NCBI RefSeq assembly: GCF_013409065.1
Contig: NZ_JACBZP010000001.1
Coordinates: 744,001-808,000, forward strand
DNA: 64,000 nt
Reading direction: 5' to 3'
Source of the DNA: Spelaeicoccus albus
GTDB taxonomy: Bacteria; Actinomycetota; Actinomycetes; Actinomycetales; Brevibacteriaceae
The first letter of the stretch is position 1; every line of letters begins with the position of its first letter. Below, piece by piece: positions 1 to 9,105 of the stretch. The translations under genes and the position numbers were made by a program. The notes under the pieces are model-generated. The model did not search any database. It was not told where the DNA came from and saw nothing but the letters and a program-made list of their open reading frames with translations.

Positions 1-1610
1 TGCATGCACTGACGGCAACGGGAACACTCACCCGTTTCGCGCTGCGGCGGGATCGCCTGAGCACGACGATCTGGACGGTGGCGCTGGCGTTCATGGCCGT
101 CTACCCGGCGATCGCCTTGCAGACGATCTACCCCACGGCAGCGGACCGGCAGGCGCGCGCCGCGTTGATGACGAACCCGGCAGCCATCGTCATGTCCGGG
201 CCGGGGTACGGGTTGGACGATTACACCATCGGCGCCATCAATGCGAACGAGATGTTGCTCTGGCTCATGTTGGCGTCAGCGATCATGAATATCCTACTGA
301 TCACCAAACACACGCGCGCGGAAGAGGAAAGCGGGAGGGCCGAGCTGATTCGGGCCGGCGTCGTCGGCCGATATTCCGGCATGACCGCGGCTCTTCTGGC
401 CGCCGTCGTCGCAAATCTGGCAGTGACAGTGCTCACCGCTCTCGGGCTGCTGGTCGCGGCGTTCGACTTCGGCGATTCACTGCTTTATGCGGCAGCGCTC
501 GGCGTCACGGGGATGGTCTTTGCAGCGATTTCCGCGGTCGCGGCGCAGCTGGCCGAGCACGCCCGCGCGGGCACCGGTATCGCCATGGCCGTGCTCGGGG
601 CCGCGGTGCTTGCCGACGGGATCGGCAATGTGCAAGAAACGCACGGCAATTGGCTGTCGTGGCTTTCGCCGCTGGCGTGGGCGCAGCAGACCCGCAGTTT
701 CGTCGACGCCCGGTGGTGGCCGCTGCTCATCTCGGTGGCGGTGATCGCGGTCCTCGTGGCTGCCGGATATGCCCTGTCGGCCCGGCGAGACGTCGGCGCC
801 GGCCTTCTTCCCGCACGGACGGGACGGGCGCACGGGTCGGCAATGCTCGGCAGTCCGCTCGGGCTGGCGCTTCGGCTTCAGCGCGGACTCTTCATTGCGT
901 GGGCGGCGGCCTTGACGCTGACAGGTTTGGCCATGGGCTCCTTGGTCGGAGCGGCGCAGGACATGTTGAACAGCAATGAGGACATTTCGAAGAAGATGTC
1001 GGCGCTCGTGGCACCGAGCGCAACGAGCGCCGCGGACGGTTTCATTTCCGTCATCCTGCTGTTCATCGCCTTGCTGGCCGGCGTGTTCGCCGTTTCGTCG
1101 ACGTTGCGCCTGCGGTCCGAGGAGACGAGTGGACGCGTGGAGCCGTTGCTGGCAACCGCGACGGGCCGATGGCGTTGGATGGGCCAAGGGCTGATTGTGT
1201 CGGTCGTCGGCGCGGCCGTGCTGCTCATGCTCGGCGCGCTCGGCCTGGCCGTCACGGTGTCGGCCGATCTCGACAGGGCCGGTGAATACGGCCGCGTCAT
1301 GCAGGCGGCGAGCGCGTATCTCGTCCCCGAAGTGTTTCTGTGCGCGCTGGCCGCCGTACTGTTCGGCATCCGATCGGCGCTCGCCCCACTGGCGTGGATT
1401 GCCATCGTTTATGCCGGCGTGGTGGGAATGTTCGGCGGACTGATGAATTTGCCCGACTGGTCGCAAAAACTCTCCCCGTTCCATGCGGTGCCGCAGTTGC
1501 CGGCCTCGGATCCGGACTTCGGGCCGCTGATCGGGTTCGGGGGCGCGGCCGTCGTCCTGCTGGTGCTCGGATTGGTGTTCTTCCGGCGCCGGGACGCCGC
1601 GCTGAGCTGA
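1..1610 (+). CDS. ABC exporter permease, 5' end at window edge
   Basis: Integral membrane permease of the ABC-2 'polyketide antibiotic exporter' type, about 535 residues and roughly 12 hydrophobic segments arranged as two similar halves. The frame is open from base 3. The window starts with TG followed by codons for HALTATGTLTRFALRRDR, which looks like the family's usual N-terminus (M-x-ALTGTG...LRRDR), so probably only the first base of the start codon is missing. Each half has a cytoplasmic segment around a motif such as LRSEETSGRVEPLLAT, typical of these exporters. The partner ATPase would lie upstream, outside the window. Substrate unknown; likely drug or self-resistance export. A later in-frame GTG at 78 would remove the conserved N-terminus and is less likely. 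Confidence 0.8.
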   Translation, partial: HALTATGTLTRFALRRDRLSTTIWTVALAFMAVYPAIALQTIYPTAADRQARAALMTNPAAIVMSGPGYGLDDYTIGAINANEMLLWLMLASAIMNILLITKHTRAEEESGRAELIRAGVVGRYSGMTAALLAAVVANLAVTVLTALGLLVAAFDFGDSLLYAAALGVTGMVFAAISAVAAQLAEHARAGTGIAMAVLGAAVLADGIGNVQETHGNWLSWLSPLAWAQQTRSFVDARWWPLLISVAVIAVLVAAGYALSARRDVGAGLLPARTGRAHGSAMLGSPLGLALRLQRGLFIAWAAALTLTGLAMGSLVGAAQDMLNSNEDISKKMSALVAPSATSAADGFISVILLFIALLAGVFAVSSTLRLRSEETSGRVEPLLATATGRWRWMGQGLIVSVVGAAVLLMLGALGLAVTVSADLDRAGEYGRVMQAASAYLVPEVFLCALAAVLFGIRSALAPLAWIAIVYAGVVGMFGGLMNLPDWSQKLSPFHAVPQLPASDPDFGPLIGFGGAAVVLLVLGLVFFRRRDAALS

Positions 1611-1972
1611 CCCACGCGGGCGCTGGCATCATCCCTCGCCGAGCCGGCTGCCGTGCGCCGGCGAGCGTGAACAGCGCCACCGTCCGCCGCCCACCCAGGC
1701 CGGGCGGGGGCCCGTCGCGCTGGGCGAACTTTTCTGGCGGCAGGTGGCGCTGCCTGCGGGCAGCGACTCTTTCCCACACTGGAGAGCCAAAGCAATACTC
1801 TGACCGGAACCAGCTTCACTGGTAAAGCAGCCCGCTTCTTTACCGTAACGGCGGTTGGCCCGGAAAACCGCGTATTTTTACCGTGAATACCCTCAAAGAA
1901 TCTCGGCGGTATCGGGGCCTGAGCCGACAAGGAGGAGACGACGACTGACGGCGGCCGGCCCGGCTGACGGCG
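1611..1972. other. Intergenic region with two hairpins
   Basis: This stretch of 362 bases has no convincing gene. An inverted repeat at 1635-1665 (7-bp arms CTCGCCG/CGGCGAG, which can also pair as GCCGGC/GCCGGC) follows the permease stop by about 25 bases. A second perfect 7-bp stem with a 4-base loop lies at 1748-1765. Neither has a clear T-run, but both could help end the permease transcript or the leftward sqdX transcript that converges here. A purine-rich ribosome-site-like stretch near 1930 is followed by no usable reading frame. Confidence 0.4.
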
Positions 1973-3118
1973 TTAGGCAGGCGGGGCCGGCGCTTCGGAC
2001 CGGGCCTCCTCGTACCAACGAATCATTTGAGCGGTCGCGGCTGCCCATCCCCATGGTTCGGCTTCATCTCTGGCATGCCGGCTGAGTTCGGTTCGAGGCA
2101 TGCTCGCTAAAAGATCGCGAACTGTCTGCGTGAGCATGCCGGGGTCGCCCGCCGGGAAGAGTTTGGCGGCCGGGCATCCGGTCAGTAGTTCTCGGCTGGC
2201 CGGGCTGTCGACCGAAACGACGGGCAGTCCGCTGGCAAGGGCCTCGATCAGGACAAGTCCGAGGGTCTCTGTCGTGGACGGAAATACGAAGACGTCGGCA
2301 TTCGCGTAGGTTCGGGCGAGTTCGACACCCGTCCGAGAACCGGCGAATACCGTCGGGGTTCCGGCGAACTCCCGCTCCAGCGTCGCCCGGTCCGGCCCCT
2401 CCCCGACCATCACCAGGCGCACAGTGCCGGAACGAGCCAGCGGAAGCAGTCGGCGTAGTCCCTTCTCGGCCGCAAGCCGCCCGACGTAGAGGGCGGTCGG
2501 CAATTGCCGCTCGTCCGACGGCGTTACGGCGCCGACTTGGTCGGAGGTGGCATCACGGTGTTTCGGGTTGAACAATTCCAGGCCGACTCCGCGACGCCAG
2601 AGGCGAAGCCGCCGGATACCGTGGGCGGCCAAGAGATCGACCGCGTAGGTCGACGTGGCCAAGTTGATGTGCGCTTTGTTGTGCAGGGAGCGCGTCAACA
2701 TCCACACCACCGGGCGAAGCCCGCTGAGATGGTAGGACGACGTGTACGCCGCGACGTTCGTGTGAAACGAGGCGATCAGCGCCACCCGGTGTCGCCGGGC
2801 GGCACGTACGCCCGCGATGCCGAGAACGAGCGGGCTGACGACGTGCACGACGTCCGGACGGAACTCGGCGATGTACCTGTCGACGCGCGGCAACGGCCAG
2901 CCCCACGGCTGGCCCCCGTAGACGAAGCCGACCCGAAAGGCGGGAACCCGGCGCACGGTGACGCCCGGATCGGCCGAGTCGGTTTCTCCGCGCTCGTGCG
3001 GCGCGATTATCAAGACGTCGTGGCCTTCGGCTCGCAGCGCGGACACGGTGGCCGCGAGCCGAGTGACAAGGCCGTTGATCGACGGGAACCACATCTCCGT
3101 CACGAAGGCGACTCGCAT
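1973..3118 (-). CDS. sqdX: GT4 glycosyltransferase, SqdX-like sulfoquinovosyltransferase
   Basis: Predicted to transfer sulfoquinovose from UDP-sulfoquinovose to diacylglycerol, the last step of sulfolipid (SQDG) synthesis at the membrane. The 381-residue protein has a GT-B fold of family GT4. Its N-terminus MRVAFVTEMWFPSING and the central stretch HNKAHINLATSTYAVDLLAAHG resemble cyanobacterial SqdX. The C-terminal half carries GRLAAEKGL and the nucleotide-sugar motif FPSTTETLGLVLIEAL with the E-x7-E pair. The start at 3118 matches the family N-terminus and lies 11 bases after the stop of the UDP-sulfoquinovose synthase gene. This pairing is the main reason to prefer SqdX over the related mannosyltransferases MgtA/PimB, which remain the alternative. 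Confidence 0.8.
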   Translation of the reverse strand: MRVAFVTEMWFPSINGLVTRLAATVSALRAEGHDVLIIAPHERGETDSADPGVTVRRVPAFRVGFVYGGQPWGWPLPRVDRYIAEFRPDVVHVVSPLVLGIAGVRAARRHRVALIASFHTNVAAYTSSYHLSGLRPVVWMLTRSLHNKAHINLATSTYAVDLLAAHGIRRLRLWRRGVGLELFNPKHRDATSDQVGAVTPSDERQLPTALYVGRLAAEKGLRRLLPLARSGTVRLVMVGEGPDRATLEREFAGTPTVFAGSRTGVELARTYANADVFVFPSTTETLGLVLIEALASGLPVVSVDSPASRELLTGCPAAKLFPAGDPGMLTQTVRDLLASMPRTELSRHARDEAEPWGWAAATAQMIRWYEEARSEAPAPPA

Positions 3119-3129
3119 TGGGCGTTTTC

Positions 3130-4314
3130 TCAGCCGACGTCGGCCGGTGCCGGCAACCGCCACTTCGATTGAGCGGGAATCTTGTCCGGGTCGCACCGGT
3201 CCGCATAGCGCTCGGCGATGGAAATCACTTCGCCGAGCAACTCGTCCGCAAGTGTCAACGGTTTCAGCCCGAGGGCCAGCAGACCGCTGTTCTTGACGAA
3301 GAGCTCGTTCGACGGGTCCTCCTTGCGAGGATTTTCCACGTGCTCGATGCTTGCCCCGGTCAGGCCGGCGATGAGCTTCGCGAGATCGTCAACACGGTGC
3401 GTTTCGGTCATCTGGTTGTATATGCCCACGCGCTCGCCCTTGGCCGGCGGTGCTTCAATTGCGAGTTGAACGCATTCAACGGTATTGCGCAGGTGGATAA
3501 ATGCACGGGTTTGGCCGCCGGTGCCGTGCACCGTCATCGGATAGCCGATTGCCGCTTGCATCAAAAATCGATTGAGCACCGTGCCGAAGTGACCGTCGTA
3601 ATCGAACCGATTCATCAGGCGCGGGTCCCTGACGGTTTGAGCGGTCTCCGTGCCCCAGACGATGCCTTGGTGCAAATCGGTCACGCGCACATTGTCGTTC
3701 TTGTTGTAGAACGCGAAAAGAAGCTGGTCCATCGTCTTGGTCAAGTGGTAGACGCTTCCGGGGTTCGGCGGATACAAAATCTCTTGCTCGACTTCGGTGC
3801 CGTCGTCCGCCCGCATCGACACGGGCAGATAGCCTTCCGGAATGCTGACCCCGGCCGTGCCGTAGCCGTAAACGCCCATAGTGCCCAGATGCACGACGTG
3901 CGCATCCAGGCGCAGGTCGACCAGAGCGGCCAAGAGGTTGTGCGTGCCGTTCACGTTGTTGTCGACGGTGTAGCGCTTGTGCCCGGCGGACTTCATTGAA
4001 TACGGAGCCGCACGCTGTTCGGCAAAGTGGACGACCGCCTCCGGCCGGTATTCGCCCAGCACCTCGCACAGGCCGTCGAAATCGGCGGCGATATCGCAGT
4101 TCACGAACCGGATGTCACGGCCGGAAACTTCCCGCCAGGCCGCGAGCCGGACGTCGATCGGTTCTATCGGCGTCAGCGATCTCACGCCGAGTTCCGCATC
4201 GATACCCCGACGCGACAAATTGTCCACGATCATCACATCGTGCCCGGCGTCGGAAAGGTGCAGCGCAGTCGGCCATCCGCAAAATCCGTCGCCACCCAGC
4301 ACCAACACCCGCAT
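3130..4314 (-). CDS. sqdB: UDP-sulfoquinovose synthase
   Basis: Converts UDP-glucose plus sulfite to UDP-sulfoquinovose, the sugar donor of the sulfolipid SQDG. It is a 394-residue extended SDR enzyme. Features seen: NAD-binding GGDGFCGW (7-14); the family signature VVHFAEQRAAPYSM (about 94-107), very close to plant and cyanobacterial SQD1/SqdB; HLGTMGVYG with Thr145; and a Tyr189-x3-Lys193 pair in VYHLTK. The start at 4314 is preceded by AAGGAG at good spacing; a start further upstream at 4458 has no homology support. It is the first gene of a two-gene unit with the SqdX-like transferase. SQDG is best known from photosynthetic organisms, so its presence in a likely heterotrophic actinobacterium is notable. 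Confidence 0.92.
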   Translation of the reverse strand: MRVLVLGGDGFCGWPTALHLSDAGHDVMIVDNLSRRGIDAELGVRSLTPIEPIDVRLAAWREVSGRDIRFVNCDIAADFDGLCEVLGEYRPEAVVHFAEQRAAPYSMKSAGHKRYTVDNNVNGTHNLLAALVDLRLDAHVVHLGTMGVYGYGTAGVSIPEGYLPVSMRADDGTEVEQEILYPPNPGSVYHLTKTMDQLLFAFYNKNDNVRVTDLHQGIVWGTETAQTVRDPRLMNRFDYDGHFGTVLNRFLMQAAIGYPMTVHGTGGQTRAFIHLRNTVECVQLAIEAPPAKGERVGIYNQMTETHRVDDLAKLIAGLTGASIEHVENPRKEDPSNELFVKNSGLLALGLKPLTLADELLGEVISIAERYADRCDPDKIPAQSKWRLPAPADVG

Positions 4315-4471
4315 ACGTGCGCTCCTTATCTCTCGGCGGAGACTCAAGCGCCCGGCCCGCCACTGCCTAACCTGCGTCTGTGCGGCGACATCGAATTCGT
4401 CACCTGCCGCCGGCCAACATCTACTACTACAACGTCTCTCATTCAAATATACCGACATCGGCTGGCAAGTT

Positions 4472-5353
4472 TCATGGCCCGCCGACGCGACCGGCGTCGT
4501 CCCTCATATCGTGCGCTTCTCGGCGGGCGAGCGTCACCGCCGCAGTCCCGGCAAGGACTGCCCCGATGATCTGACCGATCACGGCAATCGGTGTGGTCGT
4601 CATCTGTTCACCAAAGGCGACCACGCCGAGCAGCGCAGCCACGACGGGATCGGACAGAGCTAACGGCGGCAGTGCCGCGGCCAACGACCCCGCTTGATAC
4701 GCCGTCTGATTGAGCACGACCCCGAACGCTCCCACGACCACCAGCACGTACAACGGCCAGTCGGTCAGCACTCGGATTGGATCCGAGACGCCGATGCCGA
4801 CGACGTATTTGATGAGCGCTGCCACGATTCCGTATGCGGTGCCGGTGGCGAAGCCGAACAACGCCGGCCGGTAACGGCGCAACGGCACGGCGCCGAGAAA
4901 CACGCTCGTCGCTGTCAGGGCGCCGGCAAGCGCCAGCGCCGGGATGAACACGGAAAGGTTCGGCAGGGCCGTCCCGGCGGTCGGGCGGGCAAAGCCGAGA
5001 AAAAGGCCGAGGCCGACGATGAGCAGGAGTGCCCACGTCCACTCGGTGATGCTGGGGCGGCGCTTGTCGAGAAGCGCCGTGGCCGGCAGCGCAAAGAGCA
5101 GACTCGACACCAGCAGAGGCTGGACGATCGCGAGTTGGCCGCCTTGCAGGGCTGCCGCATGAAAGAGGAACGCGGCGCCCGCCGCCGACACCCCGACGAG
5201 CCACAACGGGCGCCGGAGCAATGAGGCGATGAGACCGATGCGTAGTCCGCGGCCGCCAGGGGCTGCGCGTGCCGTCCGGTGCTGCAGAACGCTGGCGATC
5301 GCGGCGCACCCCGCCGAGGCAAGAGCGAAAATGATTGCGACGGTGAGGCTCAC
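4472..5353 (-). CDS. DMT-family (EamA-like) transporter
   Basis: Small-molecule transporter of the drug/metabolite superfamily. The 293-residue protein has about ten predicted membrane helices arranged as two five-helix EamA halves, the usual length for this group. The GTG start at 5353 overlaps the TGA stop of the PAP2 gene by four bases, so the two are translationally coupled in an operon running leftward from the Gfo/Idh gene. The substrate cannot be read from sequence. The location next to lipid and glycan genes allows export of a sugar or lipid intermediate, but that is a guess. Confidence 0.75.
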   Translation of the reverse strand: MSLTVAIIFALASAGCAAIASVLQHRTARAAPGGRGLRIGLIASLLRRPLWLVGVSAAGAAFLFHAAALQGGQLAIVQPLLVSSLLFALPATALLDKRRPSITEWTWALLLIVGLGLFLGFARPTAGTALPNLSVFIPALALAGALTATSVFLGAVPLRRYRPALFGFATGTAYGIVAALIKYVVGIGVSDPIRVLTDWPLYVLVVVGAFGVVLNQTAYQAGSLAAALPPLALSDPVVAALLGVVAFGEQMTTTPIAVIGQIIGAVLAGTAAVTLARREAHDMRDDAGRVGGP

Positions 5354-5985
5354 GTTCGCATCACCGCGGTGTTCCAGGGCCGCTCGACGAGCAATAGCGC
5401 CGTGCAGAGCGCTACGCCGAGCATGATCGATGCCAGAACGTCCGTCAGCCAGTGGTAGCCGAGATAAAGCCTGCTATACGCGACGGCGCACGTCCACGTG
5501 GCGGCCGAGGCCACGACGATCACACGCGTGACCCGGCTGTGCACCAGTCGGATCGCGACGACCGCCAGCCCGCCGGCCATCGTAGCGGCCGCCAGAGTAT
5601 GCCCGGACGGAAACGACGCGGTAACAGCCGGCGAGCCCACGACAAGGTCGACCGGCGGGCGTGGACGGTTGACTATTGCCTTGAGCGACGTGCTGACCAG
5701 CGAGCCCGCGGCGACTACTGCGGCATATTCGATGGCGGCGCGCGGGCGCCTCCACACCAAAGCGAGAGAAAGCACGATGACGAGGCCGAGAAAAATCGCC
5801 GCACGAGTCGATGCGAGCGACGTGACGAAGGAAAAGACGATAGTCGGTGCCGCCGAGCGATGGGCGTCGACCGCCGCGGCAACGGAGGCGTCCGCCGGGA
5901 TGGCGCCGCCCGTGACCGACACGATGAACAGGAGGACGCCGAATGCGATGATCGCTGCGGCGCCGACGGTTACGGTCGGCTTCAT
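5350..5985 (-). CDS. PAP2-family membrane phosphatase
   Basis: Membrane phosphatase of the PAP2 superfamily, 211 residues with about six helices. All three phosphatase motifs are present: KAIVNRPRP, FPSGH and SRLYLGYHWLTD, giving the catalytic histidines and the final aspartate. Such enzymes remove phosphate from undecaprenyl diphosphate, phosphatidate or similar lipids on the outer membrane face. In this envelope-gene setting recycling of the undecaprenyl carrier is the most economical role, but phosphatidate phosphatase activity, which would supply diacylglycerol for the nearby sulfolipid genes, is equally possible. ATGA overlaps with both neighbours indicate an operon. Confidence 0.85.
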   Translation of the reverse strand: MKPTVTVGAAAIIAFGVLLFIVSVTGGAIPADASVAAAVDAHRSAAPTIVFSFVTSLASTRAAIFLGLVIVLSLALVWRRPRAAIEYAAVVAAGSLVSTSLKAIVNRPRPPVDLVVGSPAVTASFPSGHTLAAATMAGGLAVVAIRLVHSRVTRVIVVASAATWTCAVAYSRLYLGYHWLTDVLASIMLGVALCTALLLVERPWNTAVMRT

Positions 5986-7256
5986 CTGCGCCCCGGAGGG
6001 TTCGCCACCGGGCGCTCCGCCGTCGAATACTCCGGCACGGGGAGTCGTGCACCGCCCTGCAACGCCGACCGGTGCGCGACGAGTCCGGGCGCCGTGAACT
6101 GGGCCGCGCGGACGGCGTCGACCGGTGGTCGCGCGCCGGTCACCACTGCGCGCACGAAGTCGTCAGCCAGAAATTGGTACGATCCTTCGTGACCGTTCGG
6201 GGCGCCATCGAATTGCCACGGCAGTCGCGACCGGTGGTGCACTTCGGCCATGCCGGACGTGAATGCGGCAGCGAGCGCCGGATCGACGCCCGGCCCGGTC
6301 TGCCGGTCGGCTGCCTGCTCGCTCATGGTGGCGAACTTCGACGAAATGTCGTACGAGTCTGTTTTGTCTTGCCACACACAGGTGCGCGCCAACTGCTCAA
6401 AGCTGGCGTCGGTACCGAAGTAGCGGAATCGAGACTCGCGAATGGGCGACGGATAGCCGACCCGTCGCATCTCATTGGTGCGCATGACACCGCCGTCGGC
6501 AAGTTCGAACAGCGCCGTGGCATTGGAGAAGTCGTTGCCCCAACGGCTGACGTCACCGTCGAACACGCCGTCCCCGCGGTCGTCGGGCACGCCCAGGCAG
6601 CTGACGCTGACGGCGTGCGTGGGCAGGGCGCCAAGCACTCCCCCAATGGCGTGCGTCGGGTACAGCATGGGCGGGAAGGACGCCGTGGACTTCCACTCGG
6701 CCCCGCCACTGTATTGATACGCGGCGTAGAACCCAAGATCCATGTCGTGCACGTAGTCGCCTTCGGCGTAAAACACGCGGCCGAAGTCGCCGTTTCGATG
6801 CCGGTCCCGGGCGTAGACGACGGCCGGGTTGTAATAGCTGGTCTCGCCCATCATGTACGTCAGCCCCGTCTCGTCGACCAAGCGAACGATCTCGTCGATT
6901 TCGGTCAACGCCGAGGCCATCGGCACCGCCGAGTACACGTGCTTGCCGGCTCGAAGCGCCTGCGCGACCAGCGGGCCGTGGGTCCATCGCTGCGTGAAGA
7001 CGGCGACGGCATCGATAGTCGGCGAGTCGAGCATCTGATCGAAGGACTCGAACGTTCCGGCAAGCCCCTGCCGGGCGACGAGCGCTGCCGCACGGTCGGG
7101 CACGACGTCCGACACGTACACGTTGCCGACGTTCGGGTGTCGAGCGAACAACGCAGTGAAAGCGCCGCTGAATTGCCCGGCTCCGAGCACGCCGATGCTG
7201 AGCGTCCCGGCGTCCGGAGTCAGCCGGGACGCCGGCTCGGGCGGAAGTTTCGACAT
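5982..7256 (-). CDS. Gfo/Idh/MocA-family oxidoreductase
   Basis: NAD(P)-dependent sugar or cyclitol dehydrogenase, 424 residues. The N-terminal Rossmann fold carries IGVLGAGQFSGAF, and the AVFTQRW stretch is followed by GKHVYSAVPMA where the family's usual catalytic E-K-P-x motif sits, here without the lysine-proline pair. The C-terminal half is the larger alpha/beta substrate domain. It is the first gene of a three-gene unit (oxidoreductase, PAP2, DMT transporter) with 4-base overlaps, and is divergent from the GH13 glucosidase across about 140 bases. Substrate unknown; the changed E-K-P motif is worth noting because Lys normally serves as the catalytic acid. Confidence 0.75.
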   Translation of the reverse strand: MSKLPPEPASRLTPDAGTLSIGVLGAGQFSGAFTALFARHPNVGNVYVSDVVPDRAAALVARQGLAGTFESFDQMLDSPTIDAVAVFTQRWTHGPLVAQALRAGKHVYSAVPMASALTEIDEIVRLVDETGLTYMMGETSYYNPAVVYARDRHRNGDFGRVFYAEGDYVHDMDLGFYAAYQYSGGAEWKSTASFPPMLYPTHAIGGVLGALPTHAVSVSCLGVPDDRGDGVFDGDVSRWGNDFSNATALFELADGGVMRTNEMRRVGYPSPIRESRFRYFGTDASFEQLARTCVWQDKTDSYDISSKFATMSEQAADRQTGPGVDPALAAAFTSGMAEVHHRSRLPWQFDGAPNGHEGSYQFLADDFVRAVVTGARPPVDAVRAAQFTAPGLVAHRSALQGGARLPVPEYSTAERPVANPPGRR

Positions 7257-7395
7257 GGATCACCTGTCGTCGTTCGGGTTTTCGTCATCCTACGCGACCA
7301 AGAGATCAGTAGCGCCGCGCGATGCGAATCTGACAGAATCAACGTGCGATAGACCACCTCCCTTATACCCGAAGGCGACTCCGCACTTGACTAGC

Positions 7396-9081
7396 ATGCG
7401 CACGACCTCGACTCAGCCTTCAACAGCCGCGGCGGCTCAGCCGGCCGGCGACGGTGCCACCTGGTGGCGACAGGCCGCCGTCTACCAGATTTATCCGCGT
7501 AGCTTCGCCGATACCGACGGCAACGAAATCGGGGACTTGAAGGGCATTACCTCCCGCGTGCCCTATCTGAAGTCGCTGGGTATCGATGCCGTCTGGCTCA
7601 GCCCGTTCTACCCGTCCGCGCTGGCGGACGGCGGATACGATGTCGACGACTATCGCGACGTGGATCCGAAGATTGGCACCCTTGCCGATTTCGATGCCAT
7701 GTCGGCAGCGCTGCACGAAGCCGGCCTCAAGCTCATCGTCGACATCGTGCCGAACCACACCTCCGATCGGCACGAGTGGTTCCGCGAAGCCCTAGCCTCC
7801 CCCAAGGGGTCACCGGCCCGCGACCGCTACATATTCCGCGACGGCGCCGGGTCCGACGGCTCTCTTCCGCCGACGGACTGGGAGGCGAACTTTGGCGGCA
7901 GTGCCTGGCAACGCGTGGACGACGGCCAGTGGTACCTGCACTTGTTCGCGCCCGAACAGCCCGATCTGAACTGGAACAACCGGGAAGTGTGCGACGACTT
8001 CCTGACGACACTGCGTTTCTGGTCCGACCGCGGCGTCGATGGTTTCCGGGTCGATGTGGCACACGGGCTGGCCAAAGACTTGAGCGATCCGTTGCCCACG
8101 AAGGCGATGCTGGACGAGTCGAACGACCGGCACGACGGGTCGAATGCGCTCTGGGATCGGGACGATGTGCACGAGATCTACGCCGAATGGCGCAAGGTCT
8201 TCAACGAATACGATCCGCCGCGGACCGCCGTCGCCGAAGCATGGGTGCATGCCGACCGCCGCGCCCGCTACGCCAGCCCGGACGGGCTCGGCCAGGCGTT
8301 CAATTTCGACTTGCTCGAAGCCGAGTGGTCACCGGACGAGTTCCGCACGATCATCACCAAGAATCTGGCCGAAGCTCGCGACTCCGGAGCGTCATCGACG
8401 TGGGTGCTGTCCAACCACGACGTCGTCCGACATGCCACCCGGTACGGGCTCACGTCCGTGGCCGGCGATCACGGCGATCCGCGCGAGCGCGGCAAGCAGT
8501 GGCTGCTCGGCGGCGATGACGCTCCGACGTTGGACGGGGCGCTCGGCCTGCGGCGGGCACGGGCCGCGACACTGCTCATGCTGGCGCTCCCCGGGTCGGC
8601 CTATATCTATCAGGGTGAGGAGCTCGGTCTTCAGGAGGTTGGCGAGATTCCGGACGACGCCCGGGCCGATCCGGTGTTCTTCCGCAGCCGGGGCGCGGAG
8701 AAGGGGCGTGACGGCTGCCGGGTGCCGTTGCCGTGGACGCGAGACGGACGAGCGTTCGGGTTCAGTGATACCGGCGCACACCTGCCGCAGCCATCGTGGT
8801 TCGGCGCCTATTCGGTCGAAGCCGAGGAATCGGACCTCGAATCGACGCTCGCCCTTTACCGACGGGCCCTGAACCTGCGCCACCGACTCCAGACTGATGA
8901 AACTCTCAACTGGGTGGACGATGCTCCGGAGGTCGTGCACTTCACCAGGCCGGGCGGTTGGCGATGCGTGACGAACTTCGGTTCGGAGCCGATCACGCTT
9001 CCCGGCGGAGACGTGGCTGTCGTCAGCGGTCCGCTACGGGCCGGCATGCTTCCGCCGGACACGACGGCGTGGCTGGCCTAG
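7396..9081 (+). CDS. GH13 alpha-glucosidase
   Basis: Cytoplasmic GH13 enzyme of the oligo-1,6-glucosidase/alpha-glucosidase group, 561 residues, no signal peptide. The (beta/alpha)8 regions are all visible: VYQIYPRSFAD near the N-terminus, DIVPNHTS (region I), GFRVDVAHG with the nucleophile Asp (region II), VAEAW with the acid Glu (region III) and LSNHD (region IV). ATG 7396 is chosen because homology begins about 25 residues later; an in-frame ATG at 7123 would overlap the divergent oxidoreductase gene. Probable role: hydrolysis of malto- or isomalto-oligosaccharides or sucrose. It has no obvious tie to the wall genes. Confidence 0.9.
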   Translation: MRTTSTQPSTAAAAQPAGDGATWWRQAAVYQIYPRSFADTDGNEIGDLKGITSRVPYLKSLGIDAVWLSPFYPSALADGGYDVDDYRDVDPKIGTLADFDAMSAALHEAGLKLIVDIVPNHTSDRHEWFREALASPKGSPARDRYIFRDGAGSDGSLPPTDWEANFGGSAWQRVDDGQWYLHLFAPEQPDLNWNNREVCDDFLTTLRFWSDRGVDGFRVDVAHGLAKDLSDPLPTKAMLDESNDRHDGSNALWDRDDVHEIYAEWRKVFNEYDPPRTAVAEAWVHADRRARYASPDGLGQAFNFDLLEAEWSPDEFRTIITKNLAEARDSGASSTWVLSNHDVVRHATRYGLTSVAGDHGDPRERGKQWLLGGDDAPTLDGALGLRRARAATLLMLALPGSAYIYQGEELGLQEVGEIPDDARADPVFFRSRGAEKGRDGCRVPLPWTRDGRAFGFSDTGAHLPQPSWFGAYSVEAEESDLESTLALYRRALNLRHRLQTDETLNWVDDAPEVVHFTRPGGWRCVTNFGSEPITLPGGDVAVVSGPLRAGMLPPDTTAWLA

Positions 9082-9105
9082 GGCCGAGAACCGACATTGC
9101 TGGAA

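Noticed and set aside
477-1484. 335-codon frame opposite the ABC permease
   Set aside because: Arg/Gly/His-rich antisense shadow of a clear membrane protein.
1855-2085. Small frame after an AAGGAGGAG-like stretch near 1930
   Set aside because: The purine-rich site is inside the frame rather than before its start, and no usable start follows it; the frame overlaps the sqdX gene end.
6072-7352. 426-codon open frame opposite the Gfo/Idh gene
   Set aside because: It is entirely antisense to a gene with clear homology, and its product is Arg/His/Val-rich with no domain. Long antisense frames are expected in GC-rich DNA.
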